A stretch of 64,000 nt of DNA from JAHEDH01 sp963745865 (GCA_963745865.1 CAVUYZ010000012.1:52724-116723), one strand, 5' to 3'; positions 9,075 through 18,420 are shown, counted from the stretch's first letter. Made by a program: numbers and translations. Notes: generated from the letters alone by a model not told the origin.

Positions 9075-10257
9075 TCAGTCTTTGGCAGTGCGCCAGGCTT
9101 CGCGGAGGCTGACTTTGGCGCCGATTCGTAGGGCGGCTCCCCGATAGATCCTGGCGGAGATCTTGATCATGAGGACGACGGTGATCAGCGATCAGTCCGA
9201 TCGACAGCCCCACCTCGTACCAGGGCACGTCGGTGACGGCAGTCCGCATGGGCATCACGATGGGTGCGGTCGGCGGGAAGATCGAGCTGATCCTCGACAG
9301 CAACGAGTCGGGCGACTCGAGCGAGATCAATGCGATGAAATAGGCAGGGAGGATGAGCAACGCAGGGATCATCGCCGCTCCCTGGACGTCCTCTTGGCGG
9401 GTGACGGTCGATCCGAGGCCGGCGTAGAGGACCGCATAGAGGCCAAATCCGAGGATGAACCACAGCACGGCGGAAACCGCAACGCTCAATCCGATGTCGG
9501 GGATGGACAGGTCGCCGGTGTTGGCGATGCTCGTCGTGATCAGGCCTGCGCCCGCCAATGCCACCACCTGGAGGAGTCCGAGCGCACCGATCCCGAGCAC
9601 CTTCCCTGCGAGCACCGATTCCGGCTGGGCGCGGGAGAGAACCACCTCGACGACCCGACTCGACTTCTCTTCCATGACCCCCATCATCACGAATTGGCCG
9701 AAGACCAGGATCGCCAGGTAGAGGATGAAGATCGTCGCATATCCAGCCACGATCCGGGCGCCTTCGTCGGGATCCTCGGCCTCGAGCCGCAGGTCCTCCA
9801 GGGTTCCGGGACTCAGCAGGCGGGTCGCTTCATCTCCCGTGAGCCCCAGCTCGGCGATGGTTCGTTGACGCTCCAGCCCGTCGACGGCACCCTGCACGAT
9901 CGCCGAGGTCGTCGTTCCGGGATTACCGCGCCAGAGCAGCTGCTCCCCGTCGATCAGAACGACGGCCACCTCCTCGTCGGTCAGGGCCGTTTCGGCTTGA
10001 TCGCGATCCTCGAACGAGCGCGTCTCGACCTCCTGCTCGTAGGCAGCTGCCGTCGCGTCGAGCGCGTCCTCGATGCCCTCTGGCTCGGCTCCGAGGAGTC
10101 CGATGGCGATCGGCTCGTCCTCGGGGGCGATCGCTGATGCAATTGGGCCGATAGCGATGATCAGGACGACCGTGAGTCCCATCATCACCAAGAAGCCTCT
10201 GCTCCTGGCGCGTTGGAGGAAGTCTCGCTTGGCCAGCAACCAGATGTGGTTGGTCAT
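9075..10257 (-). CDS. ABC-2 type transporter permease, one frame change near its 3' end
   Basis: The protein (about 394 residues after correction) starts with a cytoplasmic segment and a membrane helix (FLVMMGLTVVLIIAIGPIA), then a large external domain (about residues 45-170) and a C-terminal block of five to six helices with a VMEEKSSRVVEVVLSR coupling loop, as in the NatB/ABC2_membrane_3 family. The last 35 codons need a one-base correction near 9187 and end at the stop at 9075; uncorrected, the frame runs on into the tandem repeats. The ATGA overlap with the ATPase gene shows the two form one exporter. The substrate is unknown. Confidence 0.85.
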
Positions 10258-11129
10258 GTCGACACCGCCGTCCTGAACAGATCGGACAGGTTGGGCGGCT
10301 CGAGTGAGAAGGACGTCACGGTGCCTGCCGCTTCCGCTCGCCGCATCAGCTCGCCGGGCGGGACCGTTGTGTCTACGAGCACCCTGCCCTCGCCATCGGT
10401 CGAGTGGGTGTCGAGGTGCTCGGGGCGCCATGGCCGTCCATCGACCTCCACTTCGAGGACTCGGTACTGCGATCCTTCCCGGAGGTCCTCGACGTTCCCA
10501 TCGAGCATCACTCGTCCGCGGTTGATGATGACGACGTCCTCACAGATGGTCTGCACCAGGTCGAGCTGGTGACTCGAGAAGAGGATGGCTGAGCCTGCGT
10601 CTGCAATCGAGCGCATCATCCTGGCAAGATCATCGACCGCCAATGGGTCGAGACCGGAGAACGGCTCGTCGAGGACTGCCAGGACCGGGTCATGGACCAG
10701 CGCTGCTGCCAGTTGGACTCGCTGCTGGTTGCCGTGAGAGAGATCCTCGAGCTTCGACGTGGTTCGGTCTCCCAGCCCGAGCTCGGAGAGCCACCGCTCG
10801 GTCGCCTCGGCGGCTGCATCGGAGCTGAGACCCGAGAGTCGGGCGAAATGGATGAGCTGTTCCCCGATCTTCATCTTGGGGTAGAGCCCACGTTCTTCGG
10901 GCATGTATCCGAACTTCCAGCGCTGCGAGCTCCCGATCGGCGCCCCGTCCCAGGTCACGGTCCCGGTGTCGGGTTTGGCGAGGTCGAAGATGCATCGCAT
11001 CGTCGTGGTCTTGCCAGCCCCATTCGGGCCCAGAAAACCGACGATGCGACCCGCCGGCACCTGCAGGGAGAGGCCGTCGAGGGCGACCACGTCTCCATAG
11101 CGCTTGCTCAGGTTCTGGATTTCGAGCAT
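10254..11129 (-). CDS. ABC transporter ATP-binding protein
   Basis: This is the motor subunit for the ABC-2 permease encoded next to it, with a 4-base overlap. Walker A is GPNGAGKTT, the signature is LSHGNQQRVQLA, Walker B is VLAVLDEPFSGLDP, and the switch histidine lies in FSSHQLD. A C-terminal extension of about 80 residues after the nucleotide-binding domain is usual for the NatA/YhaQ-like group. The 291-residue start at 11129 is the first ATG with a conserved N-terminus (MLEIQNLSKRYG). It is transcribed divergently from argR, with a 20-bp tandem repeat and the ARG box between them. Confidence 0.9.
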   Translation of the reverse strand: MLEIQNLSKRYGDVVALDGLSLQVPAGRIVGFLGPNGAGKTTTMRCIFDLAKPDTGTVTWDGAPIGSSQRWKFGYMPEERGLYPKMKIGEQLIHFARLSGLSSDAAAEATERWLSELGLGDRTTSKLEDLSHGNQQRVQLAAALVHDPVLAVLDEPFSGLDPLAVDDLARMMRSIADAGSAILFSSHQLDLVQTICEDVVIINRGRVMLDGNVEDLREGSQYRVLEVEVDGRPWRPEHLDTHSTDGEGRVLVDTTVPPGELMRRAEAAGTVTSFSLEPPNLSDLFRTAVST

Positions 11130-11153
11130 TGGGTCCTCGGTTGCGGGTGACCA

Positions 11154-11193
11154 CCCATTCTGGCGGAACCGGGCCCATTCTGGCGGAACCGGG
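11154..11193. repeat. Two exact tandem copies of a 20-bp sequence
   Basis: CCCATTCTGGCGGAACCGGG occurs twice head to tail in the argR/ABC intergenic region, starting 25 bp from the ABC ATPase start codon. It could be an operator pair or a simple duplication. Confidence 0.9.
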
Positions 11194-11260
11194 CGTTTGT
11201 GTGCAGGGTCATCCGATCTGAGGGCTCTCAGACCGCCCTCCTCCACAGCACGGTTGGGCA

Positions 11261-11280
11261 GTATGCGCATATGCGTATAC
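11261..11280 (+). promoter_or_regulatory. ArgR-type operator upstream of argR
   Basis: The palindrome shares an 18-bp identical core with the box before argC. TATACC (11276-11281) overlaps its right edge and could be a -10 element ending 8 nt before the ATG at 11290. Autoregulation of argR-argG is implied. Confidence 0.72.
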
Positions 11281-11289
11281 CATGTGACC

Positions 11290-11313
11290 ATGTCCGGATC
11301 CGCAGCGACATGA
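11290..11313 (+). CDS. Possible 7-codon leader peptide overlapping the argR start
   Basis: The ATG at 11290 lies 8 nt after the -10-like element, as at argC, and opens the short frame MSGSAAT. Its TGA overlaps the argR ATG (ATGA at 11310-11313), so translation of the leader could feed argR. Alternatively a single-base error hides an extended ArgR N-terminus. There is no protein-level evidence. Confidence 0.3.
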   Translation: MSGSAAT

Positions 11314-11763
11314 GCACGGCCGCAGCCCGAAGACGGCTCATCAGAAAGCTCATCACCGGGGGGACGATCTGCTCTCAGTCGGAGTTGGTCGACCTGCTCG
11401 TCCGACGAGGGTCACGACGTGACCCAGGCCACCGTGTCTCGAGATCTGCATGTGATCGGCGCGTCCAAGGCGGAAGGCGACACCTACACGCTGAGTGGAG
11501 AGCCCGACCCCGCAGAGGCCGTCCGGCATCTGGCCCGCTCGATCGACGAGTTCGTCGAGTCGATCCGCGCCAGTGGCACGATCGTCGTGCTGCGAACCCC
11601 TCCCGGAGCGGCACAGGTCGTGGCGGCGGCGATCGACAACGCCGGCATCGAGGGTGTGCTCGGGACCGTGGCCGGCGACGACACCATCATGGTCGTCGCC
11701 TCCGAAGAGATCACCGGCGCAGGAGTCGCCGAGACGCTGGAACAGATCGGAGAAACAGCATGA
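11310..11763 (+). CDS. argR: Arginine repressor ArgR, one frame change
   Basis: ArgR is the hexameric, arginine-sensing repressor of arg genes. The N-terminal winged helix begins MSTAAARRRLIRKLI and continues ICSQSELVDLL, then one extra base near 11403 shifts the frame; from there DEGHDVTQATVSRDL completes the DNA-recognition helix. The C-terminal domain has the oligomerisation and arginine-binding motif GVLGTVAGDDTIMVV. Corrected length is about 150 residues, normal. The stop overlaps argG by 4 bases (ATGA). Its probable targets in this window are the two palindromes at 3486 and 11261. Confidence 0.9.
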
Positions 11764-12962
11764 AAGTCGTTCTCGCCTATTCGGGTGGGTTGGACACCTC
11801 GGTGATCCTCACCTGGCTCAAAGAGACGTATGACGCCGAGGTGATCACTTACACCGCCGACGTCGGTCAGGGCGACGAGGTGGGGGAGGCGGTCGAGAAG
11901 GCATACGCCACCGGTGCGTCCGAGGCGGTCGTCGAGGACCTCACCCTGCCATTCGTCAGGGACGCCGTGTTCCCCGCCGTCCGGGCGAACGCCGTGTACG
12001 AGTGGTACTACCTGCTCGGCACATCGCTCGCACGCCCGATCATCACCCAGGGCATGATGGAGACCGCCCGCAGATTCGGAGCCGATGCCATCTCCCACGG
12101 TGCGACCGGCAAAGGCAACGACCAGGTCCGCTTCGAGCTCTCGGCCTATGCCATCGACCCCGACATCAAGGTGATCGCCCCGTGGCGGGAGTGGGACCTG
12201 AAGGGGCGCGCCGACTGCGTCGCCTACGCCGAGGAACGTGGGATTCCCATCCCCGTGACTCCCGAGAAGCCGTATTCGATGGATGCCAACCTCCTGCACA
12301 TCAGCTATGAGGGCGGCGTGCTCGAAGATCCGTGGGAGGGCCCGCCGAAGGGGATGTTCCGGATGACGACCGATCCCGAGGATGCCCCGGACGAGCCGGA
12401 GACGATCGTGATCAGCTTCAGCAAGGGAACCCCTGTCGCCGTCAACGGTGTGGAGTTGGATCCGGTTGCACTGCTCACCCGGCTCAACGAGATCGGCGGA
12501 CGCCACGGCGTCGGGCGGATCGACATCGTCGAGAACCGCTTCGTCGGCATGAAGAGTCGCGGGGTGTACGAGACACCGGGGGGGACCCTGCTCCACCATG
12601 CACACCGTGCCGTCGAGTCGATCACGCTCGATCGCGAGGTCGCCCACTTGCGCGACGAACTCGTTCCCCGATACGCCGAGATGGTCTACAACGGCTTCTG
12701 GTTCGCACCCGAGCGAGAGGCGCTCCAAGCGTTCATGGATTCTGTCCAGGTCAGGGTCAACGGCGATGCGCGGCTCAAGCTCTACAAGGGTGCCGTGACC
12801 GTCGAGGGCCGTCGCTCGGAGCGTCACGCGCTCTACGACCAGGCAACAGTCACCTTCGAGGAGGACGACGTGTACGACCAGGCCGATGCCGCCGGCTTCA
12901 TTCGGCTCAATGCGCTCAGGCTCCGCCGACTCGCAGAACAGCGCCTCGGCGAGGGCGAGTAG
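11760..12962 (+). CDS. argG: Argininosuccinate synthase
   Basis: This enzyme joins citrulline and aspartate with ATP. The N-type ATP pyrophosphatase loop AYSGGLDTSV is at residues 6-15, and GATGKGNDQVRFE and YSMDANLLHISYEGG are conserved substrate-binding blocks. The frame is intact at 400 residues, the usual length. Its start overlaps the argR stop, so the two are co-translated. argH lies about 0.8 kb downstream, separated by an MBL-fold hydrolase gene on the same strand. Confidence 0.96.
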   Translation: MKVVLAYSGGLDTSVILTWLKETYDAEVITYTADVGQGDEVGEAVEKAYATGASEAVVEDLTLPFVRDAVFPAVRANAVYEWYYLLGTSLARPIITQGMMETARRFGADAISHGATGKGNDQVRFELSAYAIDPDIKVIAPWREWDLKGRADCVAYAEERGIPIPVTPEKPYSMDANLLHISYEGGVLEDPWEGPPKGMFRMTTDPEDAPDEPETIVISFSKGTPVAVNGVELDPVALLTRLNEIGGRHGVGRIDIVENRFVGMKSRGVYETPGGTLLHHAHRAVESITLDREVAHLRDELVPRYAEMVYNGFWFAPEREALQAFMDSVQVRVNGDARLKLYKGAVTVEGRRSERHALYDQATVTFEEDDVYDQADAAGFIRLNALRLRRLAEQRLGEGE

Positions 12963-13044
12963 CGGTACCCAGGGCCTTCCGTCCCGGGGTACGGCGGCGC
13001 ATGATCGGTACGCTGCCTCGAGATTCGGACGACGGAGCGAGGCC

Positions 13045-13741
13045 ATGGAGATCAGCGACGGGGTCTATCAGGTGACGAAGGGTGTGAACTCGTTCGTGAT
13101 CGACGGAGACGACGGGGTGACGCTCATCGACACCGGGCTCCCGAAGGGCGACGGGCCGATCCTCGAGGAGCTCAGGGCGATCGGGCGGTCCGGTCTCGGA
13201 CGTGCGGACGATCGTGCTCACCCATGCCCATGCCGATCACGCCGGCGGCGCTGCTGCGCTCAGAGCCGAGACCGGCGCCCCGGTCTTCGCCTCGGAGACG
13301 GACGCACCGGCGGTTCGCGGCGAGGAGAAGCCGCCTCCTCCACCGGTGGCGAGGCTGTTTCCGCCGTTGGGGTGGATCACGAAGCTGCTTCCGGGCGCCG
13401 ACGGCGTCGAGATCGCCGCAACCGTGACGGAGTCCGACCATTCGGCACTCCCCGAAGACCTCCGGGTTCTCGACACCCCCGGACACACGCCAGGCCACAT
13501 CTCGGTGCTGTTGGATCGATCTGGTGGGGTCCTGTTCGTCGGGGATGCCGCCTACCACGCTGGCGGCGAGGTCAAGCGCGGCTGGATGAATCGAAAGGAG
13601 CCGGTGTTCGACGCGAGCATCGGCCATATCGCCGAGTTCGAGTTCGATGTCGCGTGTTTCGGCCACGCCGCGCCGATCACCGGCGGTGCCTCGGCCGCAT
13701 TCGGAACCTTCGCCGCCACCCTGGGCAGAAGCGCCCGGTGA
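13045..13741 (+). CDS. MBL-fold metallo-hydrolase, one frame change
   Basis: The N-terminal 50 codons (MEISDGVYQVTKGVNSFVI, DDGVTLIDTGLPKG) join by a one-base correction near 13191 to a frame holding the zinc motif THAHADHAGG, then DTPGHTPGHISV and a late GH. This is the generic glyoxalase II/ribonuclease Z superfamily layout; about 231 residues after correction. It lies between argG and argH on the same strand, but nothing in it points to an arginine-related reaction. Confidence 0.8.
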
Positions 13742-13763
13742 CCCGGCGGTAGGCTCGCGAACC

Positions 13764-15116
13764 ATGACGCTGTGGAGCGGGAGATTCTCCGAAGGCCCAT
13801 CGGATGTGCTGTGGCGCTACACCGCGTCCGACACCGACCGGCGGCTCCTCGATGTCGACATCGAGGGCTCGCTCGCCCACGTCGGCATGCTCGCCGACGT
13901 CGGGCTTCTCTCCGCCGCCGAGCACGGTCGAATCGCTGAAGGACTCCACCAACTGCTCGCCGACGCCCGGGATGGGACCTTTGAGTTCCTCGAGACCGAC
14001 GAGGACGTGCATTCGGCTGTCGAGCGTCGACTCATCGAGGTGGTGGGCGACGTCGGCAAGAAGCTCCACACCGGTCGGTCGCGCAACGATCAGGTCGCAC
14101 TCGACATCAGGTTGTATCTTCGGAGAGCCGGCGCCGATCGGAGAGAGCAGCTCGCCCAGTTCGCCGGGACGATGGTCGAGCTCGCTCAGGAGCACGCCGA
14201 CATCGTCGTTCCCAGCTACACGCACATGCAACAGGCTCAGGCGATCTCGCTCGGTCACCATCTCCTCGCGTACGCCTGGATGGCCGTCAGGGATCGGGCC
14301 AGGTTCGAGGACCTCGATCGAAGGTTGGCCGTGTCGCCGCTCGGTGCCTCGGCCTCGGGCGGATCGAGCCTTCCCCTCGACCCGTTCAACTCGGCGCGCC
14401 GGCTGGGGTTCGATGTCGTGTTCGCCAACTCACTCGATGCTGTTGGCTCACGGGATCTCGTCGCCGAGTACGTGTTCTGTTGCACGCAGTCGATGATCCA
14501 CCTCTCACGGCTCGCCGAAGAGCTCATCCTGTGGGCGACCTCTGAGTTCGGTTGGGTGACGTTCGAGGACTCGCTCACGACCGGCAGCTCTGCGCTGCCC
14601 CAGAAGAAGAACCCCGACATCGCCGAGCTCGCCCGGGGTCGGACAGCAGGATCGATCGGCGATCTCACTTCGATCATGGCGCTCCAAAAGGCGTTGCCCC
14701 TCGCCTACAACCGGGATCTGCAGGAGGACAAGGAGTACGCGTTCCGTGCCGACGACACGCTGGCAGGCAGCCTCGAGGCGCTCACGGCCCTGATCGCTTC
14801 CGCCGACTTCGATCCGCCGATCCCATCATCGTGGACCACTGCGCTGGATCTCGCCGAAGCGCTCGTCATTCGCGAGGTCCCGTTCCGTCAGGCACACGAG
14901 GCGGTCGGTCGGCTGGTTGCAGCGCTCGGATCCGATGGGAGGACCCTCGACGAGGCAACGGAGGAGGATCTTCTCGCTGCGGACCCCCGATTCTCCAAAG
15001 CGGACGTGTCGCTGACGGATCCCATGACCTCCATCGATCGTCGCACGACGAGTGGTGGCGGTTCTCAGTCGTCGGTTGCCGCGCAGATCACGGCTCTGCG
15101 CTCGCTGCTGGCCTGA
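13764..15116 (+). CDS. argH: Argininosuccinate lyase
   Basis: This is the last step of arginine synthesis, splitting argininosuccinate into arginine and fumarate. The superfamily signature GSSALPQKKNP lies near residue 275 and the THMQQAQ histidine motif near 153. The frame is intact at 450 residues. A TAGGCT -10 element (13750-13755) ends 8 nt before the ATG, so argH has its own probable leaderless promoter apart from argG. Confidence 0.96.
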   Translation: MTLWSGRFSEGPSDVLWRYTASDTDRRLLDVDIEGSLAHVGMLADVGLLSAAEHGRIAEGLHQLLADARDGTFEFLETDEDVHSAVERRLIEVVGDVGKKLHTGRSRNDQVALDIRLYLRRAGADRREQLAQFAGTMVELAQEHADIVVPSYTHMQQAQAISLGHHLLAYAWMAVRDRARFEDLDRRLAVSPLGASASGGSSLPLDPFNSARRLGFDVVFANSLDAVGSRDLVAEYVFCCTQSMIHLSRLAEELILWATSEFGWVTFEDSLTTGSSALPQKKNPDIAELARGRTAGSIGDLTSIMALQKALPLAYNRDLQEDKEYAFRADDTLAGSLEALTALIASADFDPPIPSSWTTALDLAEALVIREVPFRQAHEAVGRLVAALGSDGRTLDEATEEDLLAADPRFSKADVSLTDPMTSIDRRTTSGGGSQSSVAAQITALRSLLA

Positions 15117-15124
15117 GAGGCCCC

Positions 15125-16510
15125 TCAGTCGACCTTCGCTGGAAGTGCGAGCTCGAAAATGCTCTGTTCGTCCTTGAATCGATAGGTGAGCTCGCCACCC
15201 ATCAAGCGAGCCAGCTCACGGGAGATGGTCAATCCGATACCCACCGAGTCGGAATGCCCGGACATGGCATGAGCGCTCTCATAGGAAGCAAAGATCCGCT
15301 CCCAATCTGATTCGGGCAGGCCCTTGCCGTCATCGATGACGCTGATGAACAGCGTCGACTCCCTCCGCTTGATCTTGATGGAGACTCGCGATCCCCCGTA
15401 CCGTCTGGCGTTCGTCAGGAGGTTGCGGATGATCTGTCGCACTCGTCCCGGGTCTGCGATGGCGATCCGTGGCTCGACCTGTCGGCTCGGGGTCTCGACC
15501 TTCCCAATGGCGGAGCCGGCCGTCTCGAGCACCTGGGCGATCTGGGCGGTGAGGTTCACGGGGACGGCGACGACTTCGAGCTCTCCGAGCTCGGCCCTGG
15601 CGGCAACAAGGAGATCTTCGACGATGTTCGCTACGTCGGCTGCCTGCTCGGCAATCGCCGATACGAGGTTGTGGCGCTCGTCGGGGTTCGCTCCGAACGC
15701 ATCCTCTTTGAGGAGTTCGGCGAAGCCGATCACACCGGTCAACGGCGTGCGAATCTCGTGGCTGACCGACGCAAGGAACTGATTCTTGGCGTCGACCAAG
15801 CCCTGCATCCGTCGCTCTTCACTCTTGTGGGCGGAAATGTCATTGATCGAGACGACGACCCGGGTGTAGTCGGGGATGTCGAACGGTGTCGGGGCGGACA
15901 TCGAGACGATCCCTTCGTATCTCGTTCCGTTTCTCCGGGTCCCGATGAACTCAGCCTGCATACGGGTGTCGCGATCCCAGATCATCTGCAGTTGGGCCCT
16001 CCAACCGTCGATCGTTCCCTCGTCGACGAGGTGTGCGCTGACTGGACCGACCAGGGCGTGTGCCGGCTCCCCGAGCAGGGCGGCCGCCTCAGGGTTGACT
16101 GCCTTGATACGGACCAATGCGATGGCATCACGGAGCGTGTCCGGCTCGTCGTCGAACAGAGCTTGGAGGTCCTCGATACCCCCGTCGCGGAGGGTCTCCA
16201 TCCAGTCCATCACCAGGTGGTAGTCGTGCTCGATGATCGGCACGGGAGCGCACTCGAACAGGTTCGTGTAACTCGACCGGTGCTTCAGCATCTCGGTGCT
16301 CATGAAGCTCTCGACGGTCGCAGCCGGGGTCGCCGTCTCCGTCAACCGACTGTAGGTGGAGCTGATCAGATCCAACAGGGCGTCCCATTGTGGGGATTGG
16401 GGAGGAAGCCGCCGACTCAAACCCAGGGCGTCCAGTTGCTCGGTCAAGATGGCTTCGCCAACCGAGGTCGGATCAGCCACCGGTGCGCTGCGGTGAACTT
16501 CGGTTCCCAT
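15125..16510 (-). CDS. Soluble PAS-domain sensor histidine kinase
   Basis: The 461-residue protein has no membrane helix. An N-terminal region of about 100 residues is followed by a PAS/PAC domain (AVNPEAAALLGEPAHALVG to VVVSINDISAHK). The dimerisation box SVSHEIRTPLTGV (phospho-acceptor His near residue 251) and the HATPase domain follow, with N-box RNLLTNARRYG, G1 DDGKGL and G2 SVGIGLTIS. No response regulator is adjacent, so it is an orphan kinase; the signal is probably cytoplasmic. The start ATG at 16510 is the first with a plausible N-terminus. It ends 9 bp from the argH stop, convergently. Confidence 0.88.
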   Translation of the reverse strand: MGTEVHRSAPVADPTSVGEAILTEQLDALGLSRRLPPQSPQWDALLDLISSTYSRLTETATPAATVESFMSTEMLKHRSSYTNLFECAPVPIIEHDYHLVMDWMETLRDGGIEDLQALFDDEPDTLRDAIALVRIKAVNPEAAALLGEPAHALVGPVSAHLVDEGTIDGWRAQLQMIWDRDTRMQAEFIGTRRNGTRYEGIVSMSAPTPFDIPDYTRVVVSINDISAHKSEERRMQGLVDAKNQFLASVSHEIRTPLTGVIGFAELLKEDAFGANPDERHNLVSAIAEQAADVANIVEDLLVAARAELGELEVVAVPVNLTAQIAQVLETAGSAIGKVETPSRQVEPRIAIADPGRVRQIIRNLLTNARRYGGSRVSIKIKRRESTLFISVIDDGKGLPESDWERIFASYESAHAMSGHSDSVGIGLTISRELARLMGGELTYRFKDEQSIFELALPAKVD

Positions 16511-16566
16511 ACCGATCTGATGTCGGCATCTGATTCGCCGACTCAACTGATTTCTGAGAGGCCCGA

Positions 16567-17511
16567 TCAGACGGTCAGGAGGGCGAGCGGATAGCTCAGC
16601 AGGAGGACTCCGGCTTGCAGTCGCCCCAGCTGGGGCGAGCGAAGTGCGAGAACACCGGTGAGCAGCGTGATTGCGACCATCACCGTGAGCGGCCCGCGAA
16701 AGCTCTCGACAAGCTGCCCGCTGCCGATGATGCCCGCTACCGCTCCGACTCCGAGGGCGTTGAACAGGTTCGATCCGATGACGTTTCCGAGCACCAGGTC
16801 GTTCTCCTTGCGTCGTGCAGCCGCCACGGCAGTGGCCAACTCGGGGAGCGACGTCCCGATTGCGACCAGGGTCAGCGAAATGACTGCATCGGAGACACCG
16901 AGAGACTCTGCCACGCTTCTGGCACCACGAACGAGGAGCTCGGCACCGAGCAGCGTCAGCCCGAGGGACGCCAGAGCGGCCAGGGTTTCTCGACCGGTCG
17001 ATACCTCGCCGGTGACGTACTCGTCGGCCTCGTCGATCCCGGGGGGTGTGGCGTCGTGGTCCTGGGACGACCAGTGAACGACCAGTCCCAGAGCCACCGC
17101 CAGCCCGACCGCCATGATCACGCCCTCCGCCCTGCTGAGACCGTTGTCGAAGGCCACCGCCGCCAGAATCAGCGAACCAACGAACATGACCGACCCCTGT
17201 CGCAGGATGAGTCTCGGCTGCCGGTGGATGGGGCTCATCATCGCACTGACCCCGAGCACGAGACCGAGATTCGCCACGTTCGACCCGACGATGTTGCCAA
17301 GCGCGAAGTCGAGTCCTCTCGGCTGGGATGCCGCGAAACCGGACACGAGCATCTCGGGCAGGGATGTCCCGAACCCGACGATCAACGCCCCGATCAAGAT
17401 CGGCGACACTCCAAACTTCGAGGAAATACGCGCAGCAGCGACCACGAGGCGATCTGCCGCGAACGTGAGAAGCGCGAACCCGATCAGGAGAAGGACGATG
17501 TCTTGTGTCAT
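16567..17511 (-). CDS. Calcium/sodium antiporter (CaCA family)
   Basis: The 314-residue membrane protein has about ten helices in two inverted halves. Each half carries an alpha-repeat with the ion-binding motif: GFGTSLPEMLVS with GNIVGSN near the N-terminus, and AIGTSLPELATA with GNVIGSN in the second half. An acidic loop (about residues 150-170) separates them. This is the YrbG/CaxB layout that exports Ca2+ against Na+ or H+. The ATG at 17511 gives a normal amphipathic start. Confidence 0.9.
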   Translation of the reverse strand: MTQDIVLLLIGFALLTFAADRLVVAAARISSKFGVSPILIGALIVGFGTSLPEMLVSGFAASQPRGLDFALGNIVGSNVANLGLVLGVSAMMSPIHRQPRLILRQGSVMFVGSLILAAVAFDNGLSRAEGVIMAVGLAVALGLVVHWSSQDHDATPPGIDEADEYVTGEVSTGRETLAALASLGLTLLGAELLVRGARSVAESLGVSDAVISLTLVAIGTSLPELATAVAAARRKENDLVLGNVIGSNLFNALGVGAVAGIIGSGQLVESFRGPLTVMVAITLLTGVLALRSPQLGRLQAGVLLLSYPLALLTV

Positions 17512-17571
17512 CGGGCGCAAACCTACCGAGGGGTCGATCGATTGCGAAGGCGGTCGGGTACGGTTCGGAAC

Positions 17572-18420
17572 ATGACGGTCGACAAGAAGTTCGTATCGAT
17601 TCTGGGCGCACGAATGGCCTACGTCGAGGAGGGCGAAGGGCGCCCCATCGTGCTGCTGCATGGCAACCCGACCTCGTCGTATCTATGGCGAGATGTGATG
17701 CCCGAACTGGCGGGCATGGGGAGGCTGATTGCGCCTGATCTCGCTGGGATGGGGGACTCCGAGAAGATCGACAGCGCCTATCGGTTCGTCGACCACCAGA
17801 CGCGGGTCGGCGCCCTGCTCGAGACGCTGGGCGTGACCGAGGATGCCGTCCTGGTCGGCCACGATTGGGGAGGCGCTCTGCTGTTCGATTGGGCGAGGCG
17901 GCATCCGTGGGCAGTCGCCGCGATCGTCTACATGGAGACCATCGTGCGACCGCTCACCTGGGAGGAATGGCCCGAGTCGGCACGGAAGGCATTCGAGGGG
18001 ATGCGGTCCGACGCCGGTGAAGAGATGGTGATGGGGAAGAACTTCTTCGTGGAACGGATCCTGCCGGCGTCGGTGCTCGACCCGCTCGAGCCAGAGACGA
18101 TGGAGGAGTACCGGCGGCCGTTCCAGAGTGACGAATCGAGACGGCCGACCCTGACATGGCCTCGCGAGATCCCGATCGACGGCACGCCGGAGGACGTCAC
18201 CGAAATCGTGGCGGCGTATGCGGCGTGGATGGCCGAGAACGACATCCCCAAGCTGTTCATCAACGCCGACCCCGGGTCGATCCTGGTTGGTGCCCAGCGC
18301 GACTTCGCTCGCACGTGGCCCAACCAGCGTGAGGTGACCGTGCGGGGAAGCCACTTCGTCCAGGAGGACTCGGGGCCGGAGATCGGGCGAGCAATTCGGG
18401 AGTTGCTCCAGTCGCTGTGA
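17572..18420 (+). CDS. Haloalkane dehalogenase (HLD-II-like alpha/beta hydrolase)
   Basis: It hydrolyses carbon-halogen bonds of alkyl halides to alcohols. The nucleophile Asp lies in GHDWGGALL near residue 98, the catalytic acid Glu in YMETIVRP near 122 and the His in GSHFVQED near 260. The halide-binding Asn (HGNPTSSYLW) and Trp (the W of DWGG) are present, so the full catalytic pentad of subfamily II can be placed. Length, 282 residues, is normal. A TACGGT -10 element (17559-17564) ends 7 nt before the ATG. Its stop overlaps the next gene by 4 bases. Confidence 0.88.
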   Translation: MTVDKKFVSILGARMAYVEEGEGRPIVLLHGNPTSSYLWRDVMPELAGMGRLIAPDLAGMGDSEKIDSAYRFVDHQTRVGALLETLGVTEDAVLVGHDWGGALLFDWARRHPWAVAAIVYMETIVRPLTWEEWPESARKAFEGMRSDAGEEMVMGKNFFVERILPASVLDPLEPETMEEYRRPFQSDESRRPTLTWPREIPIDGTPEDVTEIVAAYAAWMAENDIPKLFINADPGSILVGAQRDFARTWPNQREVTVRGSHFVQEDSGPEIGRAIRELLQSL

